A stretch of DNA of 64,000 nucleotides from Leptospiraceae bacterium (GTDB taxonomy: Bacteria > Spirochaetota > Leptospiria > Leptospirales > Leptonemataceae): assembly GCA_020441005.1 (NCBI GenBank), contig JAGRNA010000061.1, forward strand, positions 1 to 64,000. The letters run 5' to 3'. The number at the start of each line of letters is the position of its first letter. Within the stretch, counting starts at the first letter, position 1. The notes under the pieces were generated by a model that saw only the letters and a list, made by a program, of their open reading frames with translations, was not told the DNA's origin and made no database searches. This document shows, in pieces, positions 45,813 through 54,222 of the stretch. Position numbers and translations under genes: made by a program.

Positions 45813-47027
45813 ATGAAGATCCATGAGTTTCAGGCCAAACAGATTCTGGCCAAGTATAATGTGAATGTAGCTCCAGGCAAGGTAGTCGATTCAGCTGATC
45901 AGCTGGCGGCGGCCTTCGATTCCCTGAACGCACCGGTCGTGGCGGTTAAATCCCAGATTCATGCCGGCGGTCGCGGTAAAGGCACGGTCTACGACGGTGA
46001 AGATCCGTCAACGGCCGCCAAGGTGATGGACGGCGGAGTCAAGATCGCCAAATCGCGCGATGAAGCGGTCGAGTTCGGCACAAAAATGATCGGTAATTAT
46101 CTAAATACGATTCAAACCGGCGGTACGGCCAAGAAAATCCTGCGCGTCTATCTGGAGTCCGGGACAAATATTCAAAAAGAATTTTATCTGAGTATCCTGC
46201 TTGATCGCGCTTTATCCAAGCCGATTGTGATGGTTTCTACCGAAGGTGGTATGGACATCGAGGAAGTGGCCGCCAAAACACCGGAAAAAATTACGAAGGT
46301 GGCGATTGAAAGCAACGGTCTGCAGCCCTGGCAGGCGCGCGAGATTCTGTTCAGTCTCGGCGTGCCGACGGAAACCTTGAAGCAGGGCTCACAGTTCTTG
46401 ATGAATCTGTGGCAAGCTTACCAAAAAGAAGATGCCAGCATGCTCGAAATTAACCCGCTGGTGCTGACCGCGGATAACGAAATGATTGCCCTGGATTGCA
46501 AGTTTTCCTATGATGATAACGCCATGTTCCGTCATAAAGACGGCGCCGAGCTGCGCGATCTGTCCGAAGAAGATCCACTCGAGGTCGAGGCCTCCAAATA
46601 CGGTCTGAACTATATCAAGCTGGATGGCAATGTGGGCTGCATGGTGAACGGCGCCGGTCTGGCGATGGCCACCATGGATATTGTCAAACTGGCCGGATCC
46701 GAGCCGGCTAACTTTCTGGACGTCGGCGGTAACGCCAGCGCCGAAACAGTGGCCAACGGCTTTCGCATAATCCTTGGGGATCCGCATGTCAAGGCTATCT
46801 TTGTCAATATATTTGGCGGCATTGTGCAGTGTGACCGGGTCGCGAACGGCATTGTGGCCGCGGCTAAAGAGGTGCACATCGAGGTGCCGCTGATTGTACG
46901 CTTGCAGGGTACCAACGCTGAACAGGCTCGCGAGATTTTGGCCAATTCGGATATCGATATTATTGTCGCTAATACGCTGGAAGACGGCAAGAACCGGGTG
47001 CAGGAAACCATGGCCAAGGTGGGCTAA
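45813..47027 (+). CDS. sucC: Succinyl-CoA synthetase subunit beta
   Basis: 404 residues. ATP-grasp N-terminal domain (MKIHEFQAKQILAKYNV; VVAVKSQIHAGGRGKG) and ligase C-terminal domain (NFLDVGGNASAETVANGF; IFGGIVQCDRVANGI). Converts succinyl-CoA and ADP (or GDP) to succinate and ATP in the TCA cycle together with SucD. Shine-Dalgarno ACAGGAG. sucD follows after 27 bases. About 15 residues longer than the E. coli protein, mainly by loops. Confidence 0.97.
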   Translation: MKIHEFQAKQILAKYNVNVAPGKVVDSADQLAAAFDSLNAPVVAVKSQIHAGGRGKGTVYDGEDPSTAAKVMDGGVKIAKSRDEAVEFGTKMIGNYLNTIQTGGTAKKILRVYLESGTNIQKEFYLSILLDRALSKPIVMVSTEGGMDIEEVAAKTPEKITKVAIESNGLQPWQAREILFSLGVPTETLKQGSQFLMNLWQAYQKEDASMLEINPLVLTADNEMIALDCKFSYDDNAMFRHKDGAELRDLSEEDPLEVEASKYGLNYIKLDGNVGCMVNGAGLAMATMDIVKLAGSEPANFLDVGGNASAETVANGFRIILGDPHVKAIFVNIFGGIVQCDRVANGIVAAAKEVHIEVPLIVRLQGTNAEQAREILANSDIDIIVANTLEDGKNRVQETMAKVG

Positions 47028-47054
47028 GCCCCGGCCTGAATAAAGGAGAATAAA

Positions 47055-47927
47055 ATGGCAGTTTTAGTAGATAACAACACACGCCTGGTCGTGCAGGGCA
47101 TCACCGGCAAGGAAGGTGCCTTCCACACCACCCAAATGATCGATTACGGCACCAAAGTGATCGGCGGGGTAACTCCCGGCAAGGGCGGTCAAAAAAGCGA
47201 GCATGGTTTGCCGGTATTTAATACCCTATCCGATGCCGTCAAGAATGAAGGCGCCAATGTGGCCGTCATTTTCGTGCCGCCGCCCTTTGCAGCTGACGCG
47301 ATCCTCGAAGCGGTAGGGGCCGAAATCCCGCTGGTGATCTGCATCACCGAAGGGATTCCCGAGCATGATATGGCCAGAGTGCATCCCATCCTCAAGGCAT
47401 CCAGCACCCGTCTGGTAGGTCCCAACTGTCCAGGCGTGATTAGCCCCGGCAAGGCCAAAATTGGCATTATGCCCGGCTTTATTCACAAAGAGGGCCGTAT
47501 TGGCGTCGTTTCACGTTCGGGCACCCTGACCTACGAAGCCGTGAGTCAGTTAACTGACCAGGGTTTGGGTCAAAGTACCTGTATTGGTATTGGGGGCGAC
47601 CCGATTATCGGCACCAAGCATATCGACGCGATCCAGCTGCTGAATGCAGACCCGGACACTGACGGGATTGTGATGATTGGCGAGATTGGCGGGACGGACG
47701 AGGAAGACGCCGCAGCGTGGGCCAAAGAACATGTCAAGAAGCCAATGGTCGGCTTTATTGCCGGTCAAACCGCTCCTCCGGGCAAGCGCATGGGGCATGC
47801 CGGAGCAATCATCTCCGGCGGCAAGGGCACAGCCAGTTCCAAAATGGAAGCCATGCAGGCCGCCGGAATCTCGGTAGTCGAATCGCCGGCCGACATTGGC
47901 ATCACCATGAAGAAATTGCTTGGATAA
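47055..47927 (+). CDS. sucD: Succinyl-CoA synthetase subunit alpha
   Basis: 290 residues, the usual length. CoA-binding Rossmann domain ([20 protein letters not shown]) and the phosphohistidine region [19 protein letters not shown] with His in GHAGA, the residue phosphorylated during catalysis. SRSGTLTYE and [11 protein letters not shown] are further marks. Shine-Dalgarno AAAGGAGAAT. A terminator-like hairpin follows. Confidence 0.98.
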   Translation: MAVLVDNNTRLVVQGITGKEGAFHTTQMIDYGTKVIGGVTPGKGGQKSEHGLPVFNTLSDAVKNEGANVAVIFVPPPFAADAILEAVGAEIPLVICITEGIPEHDMARVHPILKASSTRLVGPNCPGVISPGKAKIGIMPGFIHKEGRIGVVSRSGTLTYEAVSQLTDQGLGQSTCIGIGGDPIIGTKHIDAIQLLNADPDTDGIVMIGEIGGTDEEDAAAWAKEHVKKPMVGFIAGQTAPPGKRMGHAGAIISGGKGTASSKMEAMQAAGISVVESPADIGITMKKLLG

Positions 47928-47941
47928 ATAAACAAGTTTAG

Positions 47942-48133
47942 CCCATCGATTTCAACAGCCAGATCCCGCCGCGGCCGGTCCTGAATAGACGGTTGCGACG
48001 GGATTTTTTGTGCCTTGAGGGGCGGCCAGCCGCACTGCTGACCATCCGCGCCCAGAATGGCCTTGGTGCCGTTATTGGATATGCAGACGAAGTTGTGTAT
48101 GGAGTTGATGTGCTTGACTGGCAAGAGCGGTGA
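47942..48133 (+). pseudogene. Possible vestigial coding stretch at the left edge of the island
   Basis: A frame without ATG, open from just after a stop at 47939 to a stop at 48131-48133, encodes a protein-like C-terminal end (NGLGAVIGYADEVVYGVDVL, then DWQER). It overlaps the sucCD terminator, so it could be a chance frame. The composition of the last 40 codons looks like real protein of the kind that precedes toxin cassettes. It is a hint only. Confidence 0.25.
47963..48009 (+). terminator. Probable intrinsic terminator of sucCD
   Basis: ATCCCG (47963-47968) pairs with CGGGAT (47999-48004), closing a longer imperfect stem that includes CCG(G)TC against GACGG, followed by TTTTTT to 48009. 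Confidence 0.55.
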
Positions 48134-48239
48134 TGCAAGTTATTGTCTGTAGAAATTAGTGAATGGGAGGAATGGCCTATAGGTTGAACTGAGAGGGAAC
48201 AGGCGTGGCAGATGGCTGAGATTTGATGGTAAGCTAAGC

Positions 48240-49331
48240 ATGTCGGGGAGTTATGTCCCCAATAGTGCGACGGATGGCCAAACCCTTACACGCGAGCAAG
48301 TTCAAGATAACTTCAACAAAGAATTCAAAGACCTACTTTGGAATAAAGATCCAAAATATGCAATGGATCTGTATAGAAGAGCCAAAGAAGCGCAGCTTGA
48401 TTTGAGCTATGCCGATGGCTTGATCAGAGTTGTCGAGAACCATGTAAGCAATGTCAATGCAGCTAAAGAGCTTGGTTTTACCGTTGAGCAATTGAAGCCA
48501 TTAGCTAAGGCAAGGAATACTTCTGTGACGGCACTTATAGCAGAGTTGCAGGCAGCGAAAAAAACAGTAACCCAAGAGTATTTAAACAAACAGAAAGCGC
48601 AAGAGCAAGCATCTCTAAGCTTTGATTTAAGTTTTAAAAGGACACGCGCGCTCCTTAAGAACGTAATCAACAGTGAAGCACGGGGCTATCAAAGCACTAG
48701 TATCCTTGATGGGCTTAAGGGTTTTTTCACTGCAGACCAAGGCACCAAAGTTGGTAATGCCAGAACAACTATTTCCAGCTTTCACTCTTCGCTCCTTGCA
48801 GACTTGGGTATTCAGGTCGACTCAACGACAATAGAGCAAACTGGTAAAAATATGGGCCAGATTGGAAACATGGTAGCTGGCCCCGATGTTGAATCTGGTA
48901 TTCGTGCTACAGAAAACTTTGAGCAGGGGCACTATTGGACAGCTGCAGGGTTTACGACTCTTGCTGTTGGCGGAATTGTATTAAGTAAGGTTAAGCTGGG
49001 CGGCAGAATCATGCAGGAAGGCGTTGAACATATGGCTCCTCGCACACTCGCTGTTGCAGATCTTGGCGTTAAAGGATCTATAAAAAGGTTAGAGGGTACG
49101 TTTTCTATTGTAGACAATGTGGGAGTTGCAAAAATTGATTTTATTCAAGGAGCCATTAAAAATCCATTTGATATTATCAAAGGATTGTCAAGAACGGCAT
49201 ATAAGAATGGCGCAAATAGCCTACGCATTGAAGCAACGCTTGCCAATGAAAAGCTCTATAATATTCTTACTAAGCGTTATGGCATGATTTCAGAGGGTGG
49301 GCGTGATTTTATTAACGTAATGTTTAGGTAG
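48240..49331 (+). CDS. Polymorphic-toxin-like protein, probably 5'-truncated
   Basis: 363 residues, AT-richer than the neighbouring housekeeping genes. Residues 1-130 are helical; 220-245 (GHYWTAAGFTTLAVGGIVL) is a hydrophobic pre-toxin-like segment; the last 75 residues (VGVAKIDFIQGAIKNPFDII; SLRIEATLANEKLYNILTKR, then YGMISEGGRDFI) resemble the C-terminal caps of polymorphic toxins, from memory of such proteins. The frame upstream of the ATG also encodes protein-like sequence (RGRWLRFDGKLSM) back to a stop at 48180, suggesting loss of a larger N-terminus. A small putative immunity gene follows after four bases. Function otherwise unknown. Confidence 0.6.
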   Translation: MSGSYVPNSATDGQTLTREQVQDNFNKEFKDLLWNKDPKYAMDLYRRAKEAQLDLSYADGLIRVVENHVSNVNAAKELGFTVEQLKPLAKARNTSVTALIAELQAAKKTVTQEYLNKQKAQEQASLSFDLSFKRTRALLKNVINSEARGYQSTSILDGLKGFFTADQGTKVGNARTTISSFHSSLLADLGIQVDSTTIEQTGKNMGQIGNMVAGPDVESGIRATENFEQGHYWTAAGFTTLAVGGIVLSKVKLGGRIMQEGVEHMAPRTLAVADLGVKGSIKRLEGTFSIVDNVGVAKIDFIQGAIKNPFDIIKGLSRTAYKNGANSLRIEATLANEKLYNILTKRYGMISEGGRDFINVMFR

Positions 49332-49335
49332 TAAA

Positions 49336-49740
49336 ATGAGTGCAGCATTTAGAAAGATAAGAATACTAAAACCACTAGTTGGTTTTCAGGCTGCAGATGA
49401 CCAAATGGTGCATGAAATTTCTGACTTAATTGAATTAAATGATGCAGATGAAGTGATTTTAGGAATCTACAAAAATCATGCAAGCTTATTCAATAACGCA
49501 ATTCTTATTACTACTAACGCTTTGTATCTGGTTAGTGAACATTTGGAAGTCCAACCCATACAATATAGCTCCATACAGGAAGTTCAATTGGAGGGCTCAA
49601 AAGATTCACCCACTGGAATAAGAGTATTCTTAGACAATAAAGACAGCGTAAGCATGGCAATCAGTGGATGCAAAAACTACAAGCATTACGATGCCTTTGA
49701 ATTTTTAAGATTTTTAATGAGAATCTTGGATGGACAATAG
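49336..49740 (+). CDS. Putative immunity protein with PH-like fold
   Basis: 134 residues, AT-rich. The arrangement of strands followed by a C-terminal helix (DEVILGIYKNHASLFNNAIL; ITTNALYLVSEHLEVQPIQY; final helix AFEFLRFLMRILDG) resembles the YokE/PH-like domain of short bacterial proteins. No signal peptide. It starts four bases after the toxin-like gene, the normal position of a cognate immunity gene. Immunity function is inferred from context only. Confidence 0.6.
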   Translation: MSAAFRKIRILKPLVGFQAADDQMVHEISDLIELNDADEVILGIYKNHASLFNNAILITTNALYLVSEHLEVQPIQYSSIQEVQLEGSKDSPTGIRVFLDNKDSVSMAISGCKNYKHYDAFEFLRFLMRILDGQ

Positions 49741-49753
49741 CAGCTACCGTTTC

Positions 49754-49910
49754 GCCTAATTTCTGAGCTAAGCGAAGTTGGCCGGTTAATCCCGGCCATT
49801 CTTTTGTACGACGAGTATTGCCGGCCAATTTCCCGGAGGGCCGGGGCACGGCAGTGTCAGTATGTTTGGGTGCTTGGCTGCTGGCCCGGAGCGCTTAGCG
49901 TAAATTAGGC
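49754..49910. repeat. 157-base inverted repeat with attC-like architecture
   Basis: Outer arms GCCTAATTT (49754-49762) and AAATTAGGC (49902-49910) are perfect complements, as are inner arms CTAAGCG (49768-49774) and CGCTTAG (49892-49898). They are separated by asymmetric unpaired spacers of five and three bases. Between them is a variable region with its own hairpin. This R-box/spacer/L-box/terminal-structure order is that of integron attC sites, but the R' box is ATTAGGC rather than GTTRRRY. It lies directly behind the toxin/immunity pair. Confidence 0.5.
49780..49805 (+). terminator. Weak terminator-like hairpin inside the inverted repeat
   Basis: GGCCGG (49780-49785) and CCGGCC (49792-49797) with loop TTAATC, followed by ATTCTTTT. 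It could end the toxin/immunity transcript or simply be part of the larger folded element. Confidence 0.4.
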
Positions 49911-49943
49911 TAAACGGGATGATTTATAAGGTTGCAAGGATAA

Positions 49944-50096
49944 GTGGCCAACGGACTTGGCACTGCTCTCGGGGCAATGTGGGGACCACTTGATCCGCGC
50001 TTTAACCAGATGGGTTCTTGGGAATATCGATTTGCCAACACCTATTCTAAACTGCCTGCTTTGGGAGGGGTACTGATCAATGATAGAAACTGGTAA
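49944..50096 (+). pseudogene. Short toxin-like C-terminal fragment
   Basis: 50 codons from GTG 49944 (AAGGA three bases upstream of the preceding TAA) to TAA 50094. Encodes VANGLGTALGAMWGPLDPRF followed by NQMGSWEYRFANTYSKLPAL and GGVLINDRNW. This looks like the end of an RHS or other polymorphic-toxin protein. It overlaps the start of the next gene (50080), as toxin genes often do with their immunity genes. Either a remnant or a small intact gene. Confidence 0.45.
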
Positions 50097-50832
50097 GGAT
50101 AGTATCCCCGACGATCAAGAATTCGATACTGTCGTTTGTAAAACAACGCACCACCAAGGGTGGAAACATGCTATTAGTGTAGTTTTGTTAGGAGCGGGTA
50201 TAATAGTAGCTTTGTATGCTATAGCTTTTCTAAAGCCAAAGCCCGGTGAGCCAATAATCTTCAAATATATTGGCATTGCTATTTTAATAGTCTTTTTTAA
50301 CTGGGCTATTGTACGTAGTATGCATGCCTGGTTTGCAACAGCATATGAGGTGATCATTACAGGTGAAAAAATCATTGCATGGAATCTATTCAGATATAAA
50401 AAAGAATTTCAATTAGATGGATTACTAACACTAAATACACAGCGTGTATTTGGCACCCTGTATTTTAAAACAAATGATGGAAAAACATTATTACTCAATC
50501 CCAGCATTGATTTTTATGGATTCCTGATGGATTGGTTGCTTTTTCATGCACCAAACTGCCAGGCTGCGCCCAAGGTTCAAGAGGCACTACAGAAAACCAG
50601 AAATGTTGGCTGGTATTGGGCCTATTCAAAACAAAGGCCATTTGATACAAAATACGAAGAGGGGTATCTGGAATGGTTTGTGCCGCAAGTAGAAGCACAA
50701 TTGGCTGACTTGCAGTCCAAAGGCATTTTGTCCACTGAGCAAGAGTACATTTTGAACATTGAAAATACCGAACCAGCTTCATTTTTCTTCCCCTTCCCCA
50801 AACAGAGCAATGAAAAGAAAAACAACAACTGA
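50080..50832 (+). CDS. Membrane protein with PH-like domain, putative second immunity protein
   Basis: 250 residues, AT-rich. Two membrane helices (about 30-50, AISVVLLGAGIIVALYAIAF; and 62-80, KYIGIAILIVFFNWAIV) followed by a beta-rich PH-like domain (YEVIITGEKIIAWNLFRYKK; LNTQRVFGTLYFKTNDGKT) and a helical tail. Shine-Dalgarno GGGAGG lies about 14 bases upstream, inside the preceding short frame. By position it would be the immunity protein of the toxin whose fragment precedes it. No recognised family beyond the general PH-like look. Confidence 0.6.
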   Translation: MIETGKDSIPDDQEFDTVVCKTTHHQGWKHAISVVLLGAGIIVALYAIAFLKPKPGEPIIFKYIGIAILIVFFNWAIVRSMHAWFATAYEVIITGEKIIAWNLFRYKKEFQLDGLLTLNTQRVFGTLYFKTNDGKTLLLNPSIDFYGFLMDWLLFHAPNCQAAPKVQEALQKTRNVGWYWAYSKQRPFDTKYEEGYLEWFVPQVEAQLADLQSKGILSTEQEYILNIENTEPASFFFPFPKQSNEKKNNN

Positions 50833-50842
50833 AAACAATACT

Positions 50843-50980
50843 ATGGAAATGGAATCTGTCCCGGAATTCTACGCCAACGCCAGTATGGTTGGCGTGTCCG
50901 CCTTTGAGATCGCTGTCCGGCATGTCCTGCTGGACGCGGGCCAGGAAGTCAAGGGCGCCATCAATGTGCGCATGAGCTGA
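50843..50980 (+). CDS. Small ORF resembling the N-terminus of DUF3467 proteins
   Basis: 45 residues from ATG 50843. MEMESVPEFYANASMVGVSA followed by FEIAVRHVLLDAGQEVKGAI resembles the opening of DUF3467 proteins (PExYANxxxVGxSxxEF), but the usual second half is missing because of the stop at 50978. GC-rich like the chromosome, unlike the island genes. Probably a truncated chromosomal gene at the island edge. Low confidence. Confidence 0.35.
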   Translation: MEMESVPEFYANASMVGVSAFEIAVRHVLLDAGQEVKGAINVRMS

Positions 50981-51002
50981 GCGGGCCGTGCACAACAGGC
51001 TA

Positions 51003-52094
51003 TTACAGCTGGACCTCTATCAATGTTGTCGGGGACGATTCGGGCAACGCCTCCAGCTCGCCGAAGGGTTGCAGTTCGTAGCCATTTTCGGCCGCGGTGT
51101 GCAAGAATTGATCCACGCCCTGCGGCTGAACAGCAACCAGGAGTCCCCCGGATGTTTGCGGGTCAGCTAGCATATTGCGGGCCGCTGCAATTGTCACTGC
51201 GGATTCGCCGACCTCGTTTTGCGCCTGGCCGCCGCTGGTAAAGGTGACCTGGTGGCCATAGCTTTGCCAGTTGCGTTTTGCGCCCCCTGGAAAACAATCC
51301 TGACGGACGTACTCGCTCAATCCATCAAGGAATGGAATATCGTTGAAGCGCAGGCGGGCGCATAGCCCGCTGCCTGCACACATTTCAAGCAGGTGCCCGA
51401 GCAGACCAAAACCGGTTACATCGGTCATGGCCCGCACTGCCGCTAAAGCGCCGAAATGCGCGCCGACCGAGTTCAGGCGGCACATCAGACGAATCGCCAG
51501 ATCCCGATCCTGTTCACGCACGATCCTTCTTTTTTCGGCAGTGGTGATGATGCCGACCCCGATGGGTTTGGTCAGAAATAGCAGGCAGCCGGCCTCTGCT
51601 GTATCGTTACGTTTCAGGTGGGTCAAGGGCACTGTGCCGCTGACTGCCAGGCCAAAGACCGGATCGCTGATGTCGATGCTATGCCCGCCGGCGATGCTGA
51701 TACCGGCCTCGGAGCAGGCCTGGCGGCCCCCTTCGACAACCTGTCTGGCTACAGCGGCGTCCAGCCGATCGAGCGGCCAGCCCAGAATGGCGATGGCCAT
51801 CAGCGGACGGCCGCCCATCGCATACACATCACTGATCGCGTTGACTGCCGCGATGCGGCCAAAGGTGAATGGATCGTCGACAATCGGTGTAAAGAAATCG
51901 GTTGTACTAATCATTGCGTTGCCGTCGCCGGAGTCATAGACCGCGGCGTCGTCGCAGGTGTGATTGCCCACAAGCAAGCGCGGGTTGTCTAGTGGCAGTT
52001 GATTTGATTTGAGGATGGAGTCCAGCACCTGCGGCGAAATTTTGCAGCCACAGCCGGCTCCCGGGCTGAATTCAGTCAAGCGGGGTGTATTCAT
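51003..52094 (-). CDS. selD: Selenide, water dikinase
   Basis: 363 residues. Makes selenophosphate from selenide and ATP. The catalytic region [10 protein letters not shown] has Cys15 (the residue that is Sec in some species) and Lys18; [23 protein letters not shown] and [10 protein letters not shown] follow in the usual order. Ends at a residue with no extension. Its start overlaps the selU stop by four bases. In this operon the selenophosphate is probably used for 2-selenouridine in tRNA. Confidence 0.97.
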   Translation of the reverse strand: MNTPRLTEFSPGAGCGCKISPQVLDSILKSNQLPLDNPRLLVGNHTCDDAAVYDSGDGNAMISTTDFFTPIVDDPFTFGRIAAVNAISDVYAMGGRPLMAIAILGWPLDRLDAAVARQVVEGGRQACSEAGISIAGGHSIDISDPVFGLAVSGTVPLTHLKRNDTAEAGCLLFLTKPIGVGIITTAEKRRIVREQDRDLAIRLMCRLNSVGAHFGALAAVRAMTDVTGFGLLGHLLEMCAGSGLCARLRFNDIPFLDGLSEYVRQDCFPGGAKRNWQSYGHQVTFTSGGQAQNEVGESAVTIAAARNMLADPQTSGGLLVAVQPQGVDQFLHTAAENGYELQPFGELEALPESSPTTLIEVQL

Positions 52095-53128
52095 TGTTGT
52101 TGGGTGAATTCTCTGGCAGCGTCGCGGACGGCAAGCACACTTTCCGGAGCGCTTGGATTGGGCAGCGAGAGTCGTTTGATCGGCCCCTGGTGTTTTTGCG
52201 ACACGGTGTAGCTATATGTGCGATCGTAGTAGTCGAGCACGGTTGCCACAGCTTCCGCATAGCGCTCCTCGGCAATAGAGTCCAGGATCGCCTGGACGCG
52301 CTGGCCGCCCAGGCGTTTTTTGATCTTGAGGGTTGAGGCCTGCAGGGCGTTGGCGCCATAGGTCCGGTATTCCTGCGTCAGTCGTCGCACGCGCTCAGCT
52401 TTGGGGACCTCAATCAGGATCATCGGTGCCTGGTTCATGTGCTGAAACAAGGCATCGGGTATGTAATTGGTGCCAATCCGCTGGCTTTCATCTTCCATCC
52501 AGACGGGTAGACGGGCATTGCAACGCCGCCAGCTCTCCCCTAAAAGATTTTCAAACTGTTCATTTGTGGGTTGCGGCCGCTGACCAAGAGCGCCAAAGGC
52601 CGAGCCGCGGTGCTGCGCCAGGCCTTCCAGATCAATGACCTGTTCCCCTTCGCGGGCGAGAGCATGCAATAGATCGGTCTTGCCGCTGCCGGTTAGTCCG
52701 CCCACCAGAATCGCTGGTTTGGGGCTTTGCAGGGCCGCATGCATGTAGCGGCGATAGCTTTTGTAACCGCCGGCCAGGCTGCGCACATCCAGCCCGCAGG
52801 TCGCAAAAAGCCAGGCCATGCTGGCACTGCGCATGCCGCCGCGCCAGCAGTGCACCAGGAGTCGGCCATCCGGGGCCAGGGTGCGCGCCTGACGGCCAAT
52901 CTGTTCCAGCCGCGGTCCGACCAGGGCCAGACCGTTCAAAACTGCTTCCGTGCGACCTTGCTCCTTGTAGATTGTACCCACAATTGCACGCTGTGCATCG
53001 CTGAAAAGCGGCAGATTGACTGCATCCAGGATGTGGCCGTGCTGGTATTCGGCGGGCGTGCGGACGTCAATTACCGGGATGTGCGTGGCGAGTTCTAAAA
53101 ACTGCTCGATCTCGATTTGGGTCGCCAT
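52091..53128 (-). CDS. selU: tRNA 2-selenouridine synthase
   Basis: 345 residues. An N-terminal rhodanese domain with active-site Cys94 in HCWRGGMRS is followed by a P-loop domain with Walker A GLTGSGKT (144-151). Replaces sulfur in 2-thiouridine at the wobble position of tRNAs for Lys, Glu and Gln by selenium, using selenophosphate from SelD (known for E. coli MnmH/SelU). ATG at 53128 ([14 protein letters not shown]). Overlaps selD by four bases, so translation is coupled. Confidence 0.95.
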   Translation of the reverse strand: MATQIEIEQFLELATHIPVIDVRTPAEYQHGHILDAVNLPLFSDAQRAIVGTIYKEQGRTEAVLNGLALVGPRLEQIGRQARTLAPDGRLLVHCWRGGMRSASMAWLFATCGLDVRSLAGGYKSYRRYMHAALQSPKPAILVGGLTGSGKTDLLHALAREGEQVIDLEGLAQHRGSAFGALGQRPQPTNEQFENLLGESWRRCNARLPVWMEDESQRIGTNYIPDALFQHMNQAPMILIEVPKAERVRRLTQEYRTYGANALQASTLKIKKRLGGQRVQAILDSIAEERYAEAVATVLDYYDRTYSYTVSQKHQGPIKRLSLPNPSAPESVLAVRDAAREFTQQQ

Positions 53129-53160
53129 TCGGATTCATCTAATCTGCATGGGGGTGCAGG

Positions 53161-54075
53161 TCAAGGGCAGCCTGATTCTGCCGGCTGTAATTTGACGCGC
53201 GGGGAGCCATTCGAGGCGACGATAAAGGCCTCGGCGTGGCCGGCGCGTAAATGATCGGAGCGGCCGGCAAAATAACGGTCATACAGCGTAGCGGCGGAAA
53301 CAAGCTCGGTTGTCTTGAATCCCGCCTGGCGGGCCAGGTCGTCCATTTCGGCGGGAGTAAAGAGACTTTGAAACGGGGTGTGTGACTCGGCCGCCCTTTG
53401 CATTACAAATTCCATCAGGGCGCGTTCCTCGCCCTCCAGTTCATCCAGCGCCAGCAGGAAAGTCATTGCCAGGGTCGAACCGGCAGCGCACCGGGCGATT
53501 GTTTGCAGCGTCTCGGCGTTGGCGGATTTGCTTAAATACATGGATACCCCGCTGGATACAAAAAAGGCCGGCTGATCCAGCTGTAAACCGGCCTCAGACA
53601 AGGCGCGCAACCAGTCCGGATTGCTTTCAAAATCCAGACCAATGAAATGCAGATTGGCGGGTGGCGGGTGACCGATGGCCGAGAGCCGCGCTTCTTTCCA
53701 GCGCAGGGTATCGGCCTGGTCGATCTCGAAGATCTGGAGCTTTGCTGCCAGATCGGGCCTGCGCTGGGCGCAGGTATCCAGTCCAGCCCCTAGTAGCACA
53801 TATTGGCTGACACCCTGATGAATCTGGCTTTCGAGCAGGTCTTCGATGAAACGCGAACGGCCGGCAATACTGGCGCGCATGGGCCGCGAAAACTGCAGAT
53901 CCATGTCGGGCCGGCTGCGCCAGTCCGGCTCGTCGATTAGCTGGGCGCCAATCAAATCCCTAAAAACAGGATCGGGGTCAACCAGCGTGTGTAGAGCGCG
54001 CCATAGCGCTACCCGCAGGGCGGTATGATCGGGGGGCGGCGCTGCACTGGCCGGGGGGCGCTGATTTTCAGTCAT
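53161..54075 (-). CDS. LCM/TIGR00027-type SAM-dependent methyltransferase
   Basis: 304 residues from ATG 54075 (MTENQRPPASAA); the reading to 54183 adds an arginine-rich, unlikely leader. Leucine-carboxyl-methyltransferase-like fold: QYVLLGAGLDTCAQR is motif I, IFEIDQADTLRWKEARL motif II and ASHTPFQSLFTPAEM-type late segments follow. Such proteins are numerous in actinomycetes and have unknown substrates. Thirty bases behind selU on the same strand, perhaps co-transcribed. Confidence 0.85.
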   Translation of the reverse strand: MTENQRPPASAAPPPDHTALRVALWRALHTLVDPDPVFRDLIGAQLIDEPDWRSRPDMDLQFSRPMRASIAGRSRFIEDLLESQIHQGVSQYVLLGAGLDTCAQRRPDLAAKLQIFEIDQADTLRWKEARLSAIGHPPPANLHFIGLDFESNPDWLRALSEAGLQLDQPAFFVSSGVSMYLSKSANAETLQTIARCAAGSTLAMTFLLALDELEGEERALMEFVMQRAAESHTPFQSLFTPAEMDDLARQAGFKTTELVSAATLYDRYFAGRSDHLRAGHAEAFIVASNGSPRVKLQPAESGCP

Positions 54076-54222
54076 GGTTGGTTGATTGTGAGTAAAAAAC
54101 CGGCGGTCTGACCGACAAGCACTACTGCGGCGATGCAGGGCTGGTTTTTCCGTTGCTGATGATCGGGACCACTTGTGTGCCAAAGCAGCCGGCCGTCCCG
54201 GTTGGATTTTAGATCCGGACGA

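Noticed and set aside
49936-50096. A second attC site or integron attI near the short fragment
   Set aside because: No further pair of complementary R- and L-like boxes was found between 49911 and 51000.
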